Below are positions 18,140-27,169 of a DNA stretch of 64,000 bases, piece after piece (within the stretch, counting starts at the first letter, position 1; every line of letters begins with the position of its first letter). The stretch is taken from NCBI GenBank assembly GCA_963709995.1, contig CAVPYN010000003.1:83999-147998 (forward strand), given 5' to 3'. The position numbers and the translations under genes are program-made. The notes under the pieces are model-generated. The model ran no database searches. It was given only the letters and a program-made list of their open reading frames with translations, and was not told the DNA's origin. Origin of the DNA: JAUIIK01 sp963709995 (lineage in GTDB: Bacteria; Chloroflexota; Chloroflexia; Thermomicrobiales; CFX8).

Positions 18140-18943
18140 ATGAACGATGACGTTCAGGGACGGTATGCACCGGTCAACGGCCTCGAGATGTACTACGAGG
18201 TACACGGCGAAGGCGCGCCGCTCGTTTTGTTGCACGGCGCATACATGACGATTGAGCAGTTTGGGGATCTTCTCCCTGCGCTGGCAGAATCCCGGCAGGT
18301 GATTGCCGTCGAGCTACAAGGACACGGGCGTACTGCCGACATCGACCGCCCGATCACCTACGAGCAGATGGCTGACGATGTTGCCGGTCTGATTCGTCAT
18401 CTCGATCCCGAACAGGTCGATGTCTATGGCTTCAGCATGGGCGGCGGCGTGGCCATCCAGCTAGCCGTCCGGCATCCCAATCTGCTCCGCAAAATTGTCG
18501 TAGTTTCGGCCGGCCATACCTACGATGTGATGCCTGCTGAGCTATCCATGATGTTCGAGTCGATCACGCCCGAGATGTTCGCCGGTTCGCCATTCGAAGC
18601 TGCCTACCTGGAGGTCGCGCCGAACCCGGATGATTTCCCCAATCTGGTTGCGAAGCTCAAGCAGCTTGATCTTACGCACTTCGATTGGACTGAGCAGGTC
18701 CGCGGCCTTCAGCTGCCCGTCCAACTCATCGTTGGAGACTCCGACATCGTCCAGCTGGAATATGCCGTCGAGATGTTCAAGTTGCTCGGTGGCGGGGTTT
18801 TTGGCGACATGGCTCCAATGCCCGCCTCGCAGCTTGCGATCCTGCCTGCTACCTCGCACCTGGGCATCCTGGAACGTGGCAACTGGATCGTGCCAATCGT
18901 CAGCGCGTTCCTCGACGCGCCGCTGCCTGAGCCGGAGCAGTAA
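18140..18943 (+). CDS. Alpha/beta hydrolase
   Basis: This is an intact 267-residue hydrolase. It has LVLLHGAYMTI (oxyanion strand), the nucleophile elbow GFSMGG at about residues 95-100, the acid strand QLIVGDSDIV and the catalytic His in ATSHLGI near residue 243. Substrate unknown; cytoplasmic. A TCAGGAGAACGAA ribosome-binding site precedes the ATG. It follows the interrupted hydrolase at 17287 by 58 bases, though the two are not close in sequence. Confidence 0.9.
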   Translation: MNDDVQGRYAPVNGLEMYYEVHGEGAPLVLLHGAYMTIEQFGDLLPALAESRQVIAVELQGHGRTADIDRPITYEQMADDVAGLIRHLDPEQVDVYGFSMGGGVAIQLAVRHPNLLRKIVVVSAGHTYDVMPAELSMMFESITPEMFAGSPFEAAYLEVAPNPDDFPNLVAKLKQLDLTHFDWTEQVRGLQLPVQLIVGDSDIVQLEYAVEMFKLLGGGVFGDMAPMPASQLAILPATSHLGILERGNWIVPIVSAFLDAPLPEPEQ

Positions 18944-19108
18944 CACTGGAGATCGTTGCCAGCCGCAGGATAGAACGTGCGCAGCGTGTGCGTTGTCAGC
19001 GGTTGGTCATGCCGTCAGCCTGTAACAGGTGATGGTTCATAGCCTGGGAAGGTGAGGACGAACATGCTGCATAGGTGGAGGTGGCCGCGGGACCTGGTCG
19101 AGCGGTGA

Positions 19109-19570
19109 TCACGCCTTGGTGCATTCGCCCAGGTGTTCCCTGCGGAGGTCAGCCATGATCTGATCCCAGTAGGCCGGGCCACCTTCTTCGAGTATGCAGG
19201 CCAGGCGCTCCGGGCCGGGGCTGACTGTCAAGTGGTGACGACCCCAGATCGCGATCTGGGCGAGGACGGGTGTCAGGGCGATCGACTTCTCGGTCAGGCT
19301 GTAGATGATCCGCTGCTTGTGGGTCGGGTCAGAGGAACGGGTGAGCATCCCAGCTTTGACGAGCATCTTCAGACGGTCGGAAAGGATGTTCGAGGAGATG
19401 CCTTCGTTCGATTCCAGCAAATCACGGAAGTGGCGCTTCCCGAGGAGGATGATGTCCCGCAGGATGACCAGGCTCCAGCGGTCGCCGAGCAGCTCGACTG
19501 TGAGGTTGATCGGGCAGCCCGATCGGTGTTCTTCGTCCATTTCTACCCTTATGTTCTGTCCCCCTTGCAT
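19109..19570 (-). CDS. HxlR-family winged-helix regulator
   Basis: This 153-residue protein is HxlR-like: a Cys near the N-terminus (HRSGCPINLTVELLGDRWSL), then FRDLLESNEGISSNILSDRL (recognition helix) and the wing RIIYSLTEKS. HxlR-type proteins are cytoplasmic repressors or activators responding to electrophiles or other small molecules, often through that Cys. It is divergent from the DUF899 gene, with a palindrome between them (19635-19654). An internal ATG at 19540 with AAGGG upstream is an alternative start. Confidence 0.9.
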   Translation of the reverse strand: MQGGQNIRVEMDEEHRSGCPINLTVELLGDRWSLVILRDIILLGKRHFRDLLESNEGISSNILSDRLKMLVKAGMLTRSSDPTHKQRIIYSLTEKSIALTPVLAQIAIWGRHHLTVSPGPERLACILEEGGPAYWDQIMADLRREHLGECTKA

Positions 19571-19634
19571 TATCCTATCACCATCGCTACACTACAACCA
19601 GTTGTACTTTCGTATCGGTTTTATGTTCTACATG

Positions 19635-19654
19635 TACGGACATTGCGGTCCGTA
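19635..19654. promoter_or_regulatory. Palindromic operator candidate
   Basis: TACGGAC, a six-base spacer and GTCCGTA form a perfect 7-bp inverted repeat between the divergent HxlR and DUF899 genes, the usual place for an HxlR operator. The extended form TGTACGGACA...GGTCCG recurs at 24088-24106, upstream of the BNR gene. Confidence 0.55.
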
Positions 19655-19676
19655 GCGTACTGAGAGGAGAACGGAC

Positions 19677-20348
19677 ATGAACCTCCCACCGATCGTTTCA
19701 GCAGATGAATGGCAAGCTGCTAACGAGGCCATGATCGCGAAGGAGAAGGAAGCGACCCGCGCCCGCGACAGGCTCAACGCCGAGCGCCGCCGGATGCCGA
19801 TGGTGAAGATCGAGAAGGACTACACCTTCGAGGGACCGAACGGGCCGGTCACGTTTGCTCGACCTCTTCGATGGCCGCCGTCAGCTCTTCTCTACCACTT
19901 CATGTTCGATCCTGATTGGGACGAAGGCTGTGGTGGCTGTTCGATGTTCGTTGACAACTGGGCCACCCCGCCCATCTCCAGGCGCGCGACACGTCGTCGC
20001 GCTCGTCTCGCGGGCGCCGCTGGAGAAACTCGAAGCGTTCGGGGAGCGCATGGGCTGGGAGAATCTGCCCTGGTACTCGTCGTTCGACAGTGACTTCAAC
20101 TTCGACTTCGGCGTCTCCACCGATGAGGATGAGACCTTCGGGCTGAGCGTCTTCTTTCGTGACGGAGACGATGTCTACCGGACCTACTTCACCGACCGGC
20201 GCGGCGTCGAGTACCTCGGTAGCAACTGGAGCTTCCTCGACCTGACGCCGCTTGGCCGTCAGGAGACTCTGGGAAGACTCGCCCGATGGCTGGCCGCAGT
20301 CCGAACCCTATGTTTGGTGGCGACTATCACGACCACTACGCCGACTAG
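19677..20348 (+). pseudogene. DUF899 family (thioredoxin-like) gene with multiple frameshifts
   Basis: Joining frames recovers nearly a whole DUF899 protein: WQAANEAMIAKEKEATRARD, YTFEGPNGPV, LLDLFDGRRQL, YHFMFDPDWDEGCGGCSMF, LVSRAPLEKLEAFGERMGW, SDFNFDFGVS, LDLTPLGRQE and the ending YHDHYAD. The order is correct but at least four or five indels separate the pieces (near 19858, 19885, 19970, 20270 and 20325). The CxxC-like pair in GCGGCS is kept. The family is predicted to have a thioredoxin fold; its role is unknown. The density of breaks is well above that of the neighbours. Confidence 0.7.
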
Positions 20349-20418
20349 TCACCCGGCATATCAGCCGGCCGACTGGCATAGACGGCGGACACGGTACAAG
20401 CAGGCTCGAACGGAGCTC

Positions 20419-20993
20419 ATGATGCGAAAGATCACGGCAGGATTGTTCATTTCGCTCGATGGCGTCATCGAAGCGCCGCATGAGTGGCACTTCCCCTATT
20501 TCAACGACGAGATGGGGGAGACTGTCGGGACGCAGATGGGGGCCGTCGGACTGCATGCTGCTTGGCCGTGTCACCTATCAGGAGTTCGCCAGTTTCTGGC
20601 CCGACAAGACCGAAGACGAAGTGGAGATTGCCGACTACATGAACAACACGCCGAAGTTCGTCGTCTCAACGACCCTGGATTACGGTCGATGAGTGGCAGA
20701 ATTCGACGCTTCTCAATGGCGATTTCGTCGAGGAAATCACTAAGCTGAAGCAGCAGGAGGGAAGAACATCGGCGTTACCGGCAGCGCCACCCTCGTGCGA
20801 TCGCTGTTACAGCACGGTTTGCTCGACGAATTGCACTTGCTGGTCCATCCGATCGTCGTCGGCAGTGGCAAGCAACTCTTCCCGGACGGGACCGGTCAGA
20901 TTCCGCTGAAGCTGCGTCGATTCGAAGGTCTTCGACAACGGGGTCCTGTCGCTCGTCTACGCTCCCGACAAGGCTCAGGGCGACGAGGCATGA
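20419..20993 (+). pseudogene. Dihydrofolate-reductase-like (RibD C-terminal) gene, frameshifted
   Basis: Pieces in successive frames give a complete RibD_C/DHFR-like protein of about 190 residues: MRKITAGLFISLDGVIEAP, CMLLGRVTYQEFASFW, NNTPKFVVSTTLD, VDEWQNSTLLNGDFVEEI, NIGVTGSATLVRSLLQHGLL, ELHLLVHPIVVGSGKQLF and DNGVLSLVYAPDKA. At least four indels (near 20548, 20685, 20762 and 20920) break it. The fold binds NADPH; the family reduces pterin-like or other substrates. A CGGAG ribosome-binding site precedes two consecutive ATG codons. Confidence 0.7.
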
Positions 20994-21003
20994 TGACCGG
21001 GGG

Positions 21004-21339
21004 ATGACCAGTAACGCGCTGGCGGCGCTCGACAACGGCAGACTCGTCGTCGTCAACGGCGTCGAGCTGTGCGTTGAGACGTTCGGTAGCCCGGACTGAT
21101 CCGGCTATCCTGCTGATCCACGGCGCAACGACGCCGATGCATGGCTGGGCGAAATCGCGACGCCAGCGCTGGTGATTCACGGCGCAGAAAATCCCATCGT
21201 TCCAGCCGGCCATGCCGGGGCGCTGGCGCGAGAACTTCCGGGCGCTGAACTGCTCATGATGGAATGCGCCGGACATTTGTAGCTTCGATCAACCTGGGAC
21301 ACCGTCGTCCCGGCAGTGCTAGCGCACACCTCGCGTTGA
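21004..21339 (+). pseudogene. Alpha/beta hydrolase remnant with internal deletion
   Basis: The beginning (LVVVNGVELCVETFGSPD, then PAILLIHGATTPMHGW) and the end (TPALVIHGAENPIVPAGHAG, MMECAGH, STWDTVVPAVLAHTSR) of an alpha/beta hydrolase are joined over only about 335 bases. Some 500 bases that should carry the nucleophile elbow and cap are missing. A frameshift lies near 21100 and an in-frame TAG near 21281. This cannot encode an active enzyme, and the deletion cannot be a base-calling error. Confidence 0.7.
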
Positions 21340-21489
21340 TCGAAGGGCGCGAGAAACCGCAATGGAGCGGCCCAATGCGACGACCGCAACCAGATCGCCA
21401 GCGTTGGCGATGACGGAGCGCAGCACGAGCCCGCGATGGCCGGTCAACGCCGATCCGGCGCCGGGCTCACTTTATGAAGGAGAATAGCA

Positions 21490-21975
21490 ATGACCACAAC
21501 CACACGTTCGACTGAACTCGTCAACGAGTACGAAGAGCTCCAGAGTGCCGCTGTGGAGACGCTTTTGGCCTGCACCGATGTGGAGTGGCGGCTGACGACC
21601 AGAGCCGAGGGCTGGACGGTCGCGGCGACGGCTCACCACATGGCAATCGTCCAGCGAGCGTTCGTCCGGATGGTCGAGATGTTCGCGGCCGGCGAGACCT
21701 ATACGCCTTCGGGCGACATGGACCGCATTCACGCCAGCAACGCCGACCACGCCAGGGAGTATGCCGGAGCGGACAAGATCGATACGCTCCAGATCCTGGA
21801 ATCGAGCGGCGCGGAGATGGCGGCGCTGATGCGCGGCCTCGATGATGGTGATCTCGCGCGGAGCGCCGGAACCTTTGGAGGCAATGATCTTACCGTCGCT
21901 CAGGTGCTCGACTACGTCGTCATCGGCCACCTCGGAGAGCACCTTGCGAGCATTCAGGAGACAATCGACGCATGA
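21490..21975 (+). CDS. DinB-like four-helix-bundle protein
   Basis: This 161-residue protein of the DinB/maleylpyruvate-isomerase N-domain superfamily keeps the metal-ligand His positions: TAHHMAIVQ near residue 50 and HLGEHLASI at the C-terminus. Family members are metal-binding enzymes, often thiol-dependent transferases; the substrate here is unknown. A GAAGGAGAATAGCA ribosome-binding site precedes the ATG. The gene is intact, directly after the decayed stretch. Confidence 0.85.
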   Translation: MTTTTRSTELVNEYEELQSAAVETLLACTDVEWRLTTRAEGWTVAATAHHMAIVQRAFVRMVEMFAAGETYTPSGDMDRIHASNADHAREYAGADKIDTLQILESSGAEMAALMRGLDDGDLARSAGTFGGNDLTVAQVLDYVVIGHLGEHLASIQETIDA

Positions 21976-22099
21976 GCGAGTGAGACCATGACCCAGCTAG
22001 GCCTTTCCTGAACATACGGAGGTGGATATGCAAAGCGTCGTCTATCTCCGCCAGCCGCAAGGTTGATGTGCTCGTTCCCTCACTGGAGAGGAGAATCAA

Positions 22100-23314
22100 A
22101 TGACAGTGGCAGGCTTGTCCACGGACCGACTCGATCGAATGCAAGGTGTTCTCGCCAGCCATGTCGAATCTGGTGCTGTGCCGGGCCTTGTCGCGCTCGT
22201 TAGCAGGCGGGGCGAAACCCGCGTTGAAGCGCTCGGCACGATGGCGCTCGACGGCGACGAACCGATGCGGCGCGACACGATCTTCCGGATCGCTTCGATG
22301 ACCAAGCCGATCACCGCTGTCGCGGCGATGATCCTGATCGAAGAATGCCGGCTGCGACTCGATGATCCGGTTGACGAGCTCCTGCCAGAGCTGGCTGACC
22401 GGCAGGTGCTGAAGCGCATCGACGGACCGGTGGATGACACTGTGCCAGCCAATCGCCCGATTACAACGCGGGATCTGCTGACGTTCACGCTGGGCTACGG
22501 CCTCATCATCGCTACTCCCGGAGCTTATCCGATCCAGCAGGCAATCGAGGATCTGGAGATCGTGAGCTTTGGCCCGCCGGACCCGGTCAACCCGCTCCTT
22601 CCCGACGAGTGGTTGAAGCGTCTCGGCACGTTGCCATTGATGCACCAGCCTGGTGAGCAGTGGATGTACAACACGGGCTCCTATGTGCTTGGCGTGCTTA
22701 TCGCCCGCGCCTCCGGACAACCGTTCGAGGACTTTCTGCGCGAACGTATCTTTGACCCGCTTGGCATGCGCGACACCGCTTTCTTCGTCCCGCCAGAGAG
22801 GCTCGACCGGCTGGTGACGAGTTACTGGACGAATCCGGAAACGGGAGGTCTCGACTTCTTCGATGGGCCGGAGAACAGCCAGTGGAGCAAGCCGCCGGCA
22901 TTTCCGGATGGAGGCGCCGGGCTCGTCTCAACCGCGGATGATTTGCTTGTGTTCGGCAAGATGCTGCTCAACAGTGGTGAATATGAAGGGCAGCGCATCC
23001 TATCGCGACCGGCCGTTGAGCTTATGACGTCCGATCATCTGACGCCCGCTCAGAAGGGGGCGACGGATGGTTTGTCGCTGATTCTCGGTCGTCGTGGTTG
23101 GGGCTTCGGGGTCTCGGTGGTCACCCAGCGAGAGGACATCGATTCGACGCCAGGCAAGTTCGGCTGGGACGGCGGGCTTGGAACTTCCTGGTACGTTGAT
23201 CCTGCCGAAGAGATGATCACCATATTGCTTACCCAAGCATCGTTCACATCCGCCCGTGCTCCGGAGATCATTCAGGATTTCTGGACATCGGCCTACCAGG
23301 CGATTGACGATTGA
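22100..23314 (+). CDS. Serine hydrolase of the class C beta-lactamase/esterase family
   Basis: This 404-residue protein has the family's active-site residues: SMTKP (SxxK, Ser nucleophile and Lys) at about residues 65-69 and the YxN-type motif in WMYNTGSYVLGVLIA near residue 195. There is no signal peptide, which favours a cytoplasmic esterase or peptidase over a beta-lactamase. It follows GAGAGGAGAATCAA. The AHSA1 gene starts 18 bases downstream on the same strand, so they probably share a transcript. Confidence 0.9.
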   Translation: MTVAGLSTDRLDRMQGVLASHVESGAVPGLVALVSRRGETRVEALGTMALDGDEPMRRDTIFRIASMTKPITAVAAMILIEECRLRLDDPVDELLPELADRQVLKRIDGPVDDTVPANRPITTRDLLTFTLGYGLIIATPGAYPIQQAIEDLEIVSFGPPDPVNPLLPDEWLKRLGTLPLMHQPGEQWMYNTGSYVLGVLIARASGQPFEDFLRERIFDPLGMRDTAFFVPPERLDRLVTSYWTNPETGGLDFFDGPENSQWSKPPAFPDGGAGLVSTADDLLVFGKMLLNSGEYEGQRILSRPAVELMTSDHLTPAQKGATDGLSLILGRRGWGFGVSVVTQREDIDSTPGKFGWDGGLGTSWYVDPAEEMITILLTQASFTSARAPEIIQDFWTSAYQAIDD

Positions 23315-23332
23315 AGTGAGGAAGGACAGCTG

Positions 23333-23818
23333 ATGTCTGAGCCGGTTGTAACAACGCTGACGGGCGCTGGCCAGGAACTGGTCATGATCCGCGTCTTCGA
23401 TGCGCCGCGTGAGCTGGTGTTCAAGATGTGGACCGATCCGGAGCATGTCGCCAGGTGGTGGGGGCCAAAGGGTTTTACGAACCCGGTCTGCGAGGTAGAC
23501 GCTAGACCTGGCGGCAGGATCGAGATCCACATGCAGGGCCCGGATGGCCAGATCCATCCGATGGCCGGGACCTTCGACGAGGTTGTTGCGCCCGAACGGA
23601 TCGTCCTGACTTCCGGTGCAATCGAAGATGAGCAGGGAGAACCACAACTCCTCGTTCACACGACGGTGACCTTCGAGGATGTCGAAGGCGGGACCAGGCT
23701 GACAATGCATGCCGTCATCCTCAGAGCGACCGGCGAGGCAGCGGGCGCAGTCGCTGGCATGGAACAGGGCTGGACCGAGACGCTCGACAGGCTGGCCGAA
23801 CATCTGGCAAAAAGTTGA
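23333..23818 (+). CDS. SRPBCC (AHSA1-like) domain protein
   Basis: This 161-residue protein has the AHSA1 signature MIRVFDAPRELVFKMWTDPE, then WWGPKGFTNPVCEVDARPGG and the C-terminal helix WTETLDRLAEHL. It has a START-like ligand-binding fold; the ligand is unknown. A GAGGAAGGACAGCTG ribosome-binding site sits before the ATG. It is close in sequence to the protein at 16181, but here no ArsR gene accompanies it; the neighbour is the serine hydrolase at 22100. Confidence 0.92.
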   Translation: MSEPVVTTLTGAGQELVMIRVFDAPRELVFKMWTDPEHVARWWGPKGFTNPVCEVDARPGGRIEIHMQGPDGQIHPMAGTFDEVVAPERIVLTSGAIEDEQGEPQLLVHTTVTFEDVEGGTRLTMHAVILRATGEAAGAVAGMEQGWTETLDRLAEHLAKS

Positions 23819-24036
23819 TTCGTGGCTGGTGTTCGGGCCACCGATCACAACGACGATTGGCGCTGTGGACCAGGCTCGATCCGGAGTGCAGACGATACCG
23901 CCGTCGGTGCACTGGCGTACTTGGGGAGCTGGCCTTTTAGCCTTGCCTAGAAGCTCCCCGGTGGCTTTCCCTGAGCGCCAGCTTCGCGCTGCGGTGCTCA
24001 CCTTGGGACACGGCCTGGAATCGAGCCTCGGAGGAG

Positions 24037-24065
24037 TTGACATGACTCTCAGTCACCATTAGAGT
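24037..24065 (+). promoter_or_regulatory. Promoter candidate for the BNR gene
   Basis: TTGACA, 17 bases and TAGAGT form a good -35/-10 pair about 110 bases before the ATG at 24178. Confidence 0.5.
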
Positions 24066-24087
24066 GAAGTAGAATATCTGTTCTTCC

Positions 24088-24106
24088 TGTACGGACAGAT
24101 GGTCCG
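24088..24106 (+). promoter_or_regulatory. Operator candidate shared with the HxlR locus
   Basis: TGTACGGACAGATGGTCCG contains CGGAC and GTCCG as an inverted repeat just downstream of the promoter. TGTACGGACA and GGTCCG are identical to the palindrome between the HxlR and DUF899 genes; only the spacer differs, by one base in length. Confidence 0.45.
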
Positions 24107-24177
24107 ATCGAAGACGATGAGTTTGACATACACTGAGTTTAGGCGAGCATCTCAAAGATCCGGAAGAGGAGAAGCAC

Positions 24178-25294
24178 ATGAGCAAGGTGCGAGTGCTGGT
24201 CGGGACACGCAAGGGCGCGTTCATCCTGACCTCGGACGAACGACGCGAAGAGTGGGACGTGAGCGGCCCACATTTCGCAGGTTGGGAAATCTACCATCTC
24301 AAGGGTTCGCCGGTGAATCCGGACCGGATCTACGCGTCGCAATCCAGCGGCTGGTTCGGGCAGATCATCCAGCGTTCCGACGACGGTGGCCAGACCTGGG
24401 AGCCGGTTGGAAACGAGTTTCAGTATGAAGGCGATCCCGGCACCCATCAAGTGGTACGACGGCACCCAGCATCCGTGGGAATTCACGCGCGTCTGGCACC
24501 TGGAGCCGTCGCTGACCGACCCGGACACCGTCTATGCCGGCGCGGAAGACGCGGCGCTGTTCCGTTCGAACGATGGCGGACAGAGCTGGCGAGAATTTCC
24601 GGCGTTGCGCGCGGCCAAGGGGCATCTCTGGCAGCCCGGCGCAGGTGGGATGTGCTTGCACACGATCTTGCTCGATCCCACCAACCCGGACCGCATCTTC
24701 GTCGCTATTTCGGCTGCCGGAACCTTCCGCACCGACGACGGCGGAGAGAGCTGGCTACCGGTGAACCGTGGGCTGAATATCGAGAACGAACTACCCGACC
24801 CGGACTCCGACGTCGGCCACTGCGTCCACAACATTGCGATGCACCCGTCGCGTCCTAACGTGCTCTTCATGCAGAAACACTGGGACGTTATGCGTAGCGA
24901 CGACGCCGGCGATCTCTGGCACGAGGTTAGCGGCAACCTGCCGAGCGATTTTGGTTTCCCGATCACCGTCCACTGCCCACGAGCCGGATACGATCTACGT
25001 CGTTCCGATCAAGAGCGACTCCGAGCACTACCCACCGGAAGGCAAACTGCGGGTCTATCGCAGCCGGACTGGTGGCAACGAGTGGGAGGCGCTGACCAAC
25101 GGCCTGCCGCAGGAGAATTGCTACGTCAATGTGCTGCGGGATGCGATGTCCGTCGACAAGCTGGAGTCGTGCGGCATCTATTTCGGCACGACCGGCGGTC
25201 AGGTTTACGCATCGGCGATTCGGGTGACAGTTGGACTCCGATCGTCCGGGATCTGCCAGCCGTCACTTCGGTGGAAGTGCAGACGCTCGCATGA
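24178..25294 (+). CDS. BNR/sortilin-like beta-propeller (exo-alpha-sialidase-like) protein, frameshifted
   Basis: The reading frame changes three times (near 24450, 24975 and 25210) but joining the parts gives one protein of about 370 residues with repeated Asp-box motifs: SDDGGQTWEPV, SNDGGQSWREF, TDDGGESWLPV, SDDAGDLWHEV and GDSGDSWTPI. These mark a beta-propeller of the BNR/glycosyl-hydrolase type. The family is often annotated exo-alpha-sialidase, but catalysis is unproven. A GGAAGAGGAGAAGC ribosome-binding site precedes the ATG. The stop overlaps the next start (ATGA), the usual pairing with a MoaD/ThiS-like gene. Confidence 0.75.
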
Positions 25295-25588
25295 TTCGCG
25301 TCGAACTTCCCGCATCATCTGCGGACGCTGGCGAAAACCGGCCGCGAGGTGGAGGTTCAGGTCGACGGCCCGGTGACGCAGCGCGCCGTGCTCGATGCGC
25401 TCGAAGCCAGTTATCCGATGCTGCGCGGGACCGTCCGCGACAGTGCCACCCGGGAGCGCCGGGCGCTGGTTCGTTTCTTCGGTTGTGGACAGGATCTCTC
25501 GCACGAATCGCCCGATGCGCCGCTGCCCGAGGCGATCGCAACCGGGGTCGAACCTTTCTTTATCGTAGGGGCGCTTGCCGGAGGCTAG
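25291..25588 (+). CDS. MoaD/ThiS-family ubiquitin-like protein, frameshifted
   Basis: The ATG overlaps the BNR-gene stop. MIRVELP continues, one frame over, as HHLRTLAKTGREVEVQVDGP and TQRAVLDALEASYPMLRGTV. Removing one C from CTTCCCGCAT (about 25308) restores about 98 residues. The C-terminus ends GALAGG, a Gly-Gly end like that used by MoaD/ThiS for sulfur transfer. Linkage with BNR proteins is common in Chloroflexota and actinobacteria; the purpose is unknown. The homopolymer location suggests a consensus error. Confidence 0.75.
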
Positions 25589-25714
25589 CGCAGATCGTGG
25601 GTCGGCCGGGCTCAATGGAGGAACCGGCCGATCCGCTATGGACGTGAGGTCACGTCGGTTTGTCGCTCTAAAATCATAATGCGGCCAGCTGTCGTGGATC
25701 ACCGGAGGACTCTC

Positions 25715-25984
25715 ATGTGTCGAAACATCCGAACACTCTACAACTTCGATCCGCCCGCTACCGAGGATGAGATCCAGGCTGCGGCGCTACAGTATGTAAG
25801 GAAGATCAGCGGCTTCACCAAGCCATCCCAGATCAACGAGGCCGCCTTTTACCGGGCGATTGACGAGGTCGCGATAGTTACAGCGCGTCTACTCGATTCA
25901 CTCACGACGAGCGCGGAGCCAAAGAACCGTGACGTAGAGGCTGCCAGGGCAAAAGCTCGCTCGGCTCAACGCTTTGCGAGCTGA
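25715..25984 (+). CDS. DUF2277 family protein
   Basis: This small 89-residue protein begins MCRNIRTLYNFDPPATEDEI and has YVRKISGFTKPS and FYRAIDEVA, the conserved pattern of DUF2277. It is cytoplasmic and of unknown function. The start at 25715 is fixed by CCGGAGGACTCTC; the frame is open 12 codons further upstream without a ribosome-binding site. Confidence 0.88.
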   Translation: MCRNIRTLYNFDPPATEDEIQAAALQYVRKISGFTKPSQINEAAFYRAIDEVAIVTARLLDSLTTSAEPKNRDVEAARAKARSAQRFAS

Positions 25985-26056
25985 TCAGAAAATGAGCAGG
26001 CAATCTGGGTATATGCGTTTGCGTCGTACGGAGGGGGCAAAGAGAGTGGGAGGAAC

Positions 26057-26434
26057 ATGATCAACAGGATCGATCATATCGAAATCGTTGTCCGGGATGC
26101 CGCGGGGTACATCGAATTCATGGAGACGCTCGGGTTCGAGGTTATTACCCGGACGACCCATCACAGCGGATCGGCTGAGCTTCGGCTTCCAGGTGAAAAT
26201 CAGCCGATTTTCGAGATCCATCAGGTGGAATCCGAGGAGAATCCGGGCATCAACCACATTGCATTCGCCGTCGACGACGCGAACGCCGCTTACGAGCACC
26301 TGAAGGCGAGCGACGTCAAGAGCGCCCGCCCGCCAAACTATGTCCAGTCGACTGGCAGGTTGACGGTCAATTTCCGTGATCCCGACGGCTCACGGATGCA
26401 ACTTGTTGATGCCGAGCGTAAAGAGCCGGCCTGA
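26057..26434 (+). CDS. VOC (glyoxalase-fold) family protein
   Basis: This 125-residue protein is one VOC module pair: INRIDHIEIVVRDAAGYIEFM (first metal-ligand His), then INHIAFAVDDANAAYEHLK and NFRDPDGSRMQLV (Glu-type ligand position replaced by Gln). VOC proteins are metal-dependent lyases, isomerases or dioxygenases, or drug-binding proteins; the substrate is unknown. A GTGGGAGGAAC ribosome-binding site precedes the ATG. A second VOC gene is at 45949. Confidence 0.88.
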   Translation: MINRIDHIEIVVRDAAGYIEFMETLGFEVITRTTHHSGSAELRLPGENQPIFEIHQVESEENPGINHIAFAVDDANAAYEHLKASDVKSARPPNYVQSTGRLTVNFRDPDGSRMQLVDAERKEPA

Positions 26435-26486
26435 CCACCGCTCGCGTATCGGGTGTCGCCAGTCCCCAACGAGATCGCTGATCGCT

Positions 26487-27083
26487 CTAAAGATCTGCCG
26501 CCTGCTGGCGTTCCCAGTCCGAGCGAGTGAGGGCGTATTCAACATCGTCGCCCTCCCAGATGGCGTCCGGGTCCACGCCCATTGCTTCGAGTTCTTCCGG
26601 CGTCGGTTTGAAGGTGCGCACCAGGACTAATCCGGATTTCTCCAGCACTCTTCTGGACGCCAGGTTCTCTTCGTACGCCATTGCCACCACCCGGTTGACA
26701 CGCAGCTCGCGGAAGCCTTTGTCGATGAGCGCGCGGGATCCCTCGGTTGCGTAGCCATTGCCCCAGGCTGCCTTGTGCAACCGGTAGCCCAGTTCGGCGA
26801 CATCATTATCGGACGAGTCAAGCGGTGGTCGAAAGTGGAACCATCCCAGGAATGCGTCGGTTGATTTCTCAACGACAGCCCAGAAGCCGTAGCGGTCGCC
26901 GCGTTCGTAGTACTCCAGGAATGCCGGCAGGTGATCGTCTTCGATCAGGTCGCGCGGGGTGGGCTTTCCGCCATTGATGTAGCGCATGACATCGGGATCG
27001 CTGTCGAGTTCAACCAGGTTGTCCACGTCGTCCATGGTGAATCGTCGCAGGACCAGGCGTTCGGTTTCCAGAAAGACCTGCAT
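26487..27083 (-). CDS. GNAT-family N-acetyltransferase (RimJ/RimL-like)
   Basis: This protein of 198 residues begins LETERLVLRRFTMDDV, the typical start of RimJ/RimL-type acetyltransferases, and has the acetyl-CoA pyrophosphate loop KAAWGNGYATEG with RVVAMAYEENLASRRVLEKSG downstream. It should acetylate an amine on a protein N-terminus or small molecule. I chose the ATG nine codons inside the longest frame because MQVFLETERL is the family-like start. Confidence 0.88.
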   Translation of the reverse strand: MQVFLETERLVLRRFTMDDVDNLVELDSDPDVMRYINGGKPTPRDLIEDDHLPAFLEYYERGDRYGFWAVVEKSTDAFLGWFHFRPPLDSSDNDVAELGYRLHKAAWGNGYATEGSRALIDKGFRELRVNRVVAMAYEENLASRRVLEKSGLVLVRTFKPTPEELEAMGVDPDAIWEGDDVEYALTRSDWERQQAADL

Positions 27084-27169
27084 CTCAAAACCAATTCCAG
27101 ATTGCTGCAACGGATGCCAGCGTGTGCGTGTCGTTCGTCATGCCAGCGAAACCTCTCTGCGACAACCAG

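Larger units (their letters stand above)
23819..24177. other. Intergenic region with hairpin, promoter and operator
   Basis: These 359 bases hold no credible gene. GGGGAGCT and AGCTCCCC (about 23923-23959) can pair as a terminator-like stem for the upstream pair. Further right lie a promoter (24037-24065) and a palindrome (24092-24106) for the BNR gene. Confidence 0.5.

Noticed and set aside
22100..23314. True beta-lactamase (antibiotic resistance)
   Set aside because: There is no signal peptide and the family is mainly esterases and peptidases; resistance cannot be claimed.
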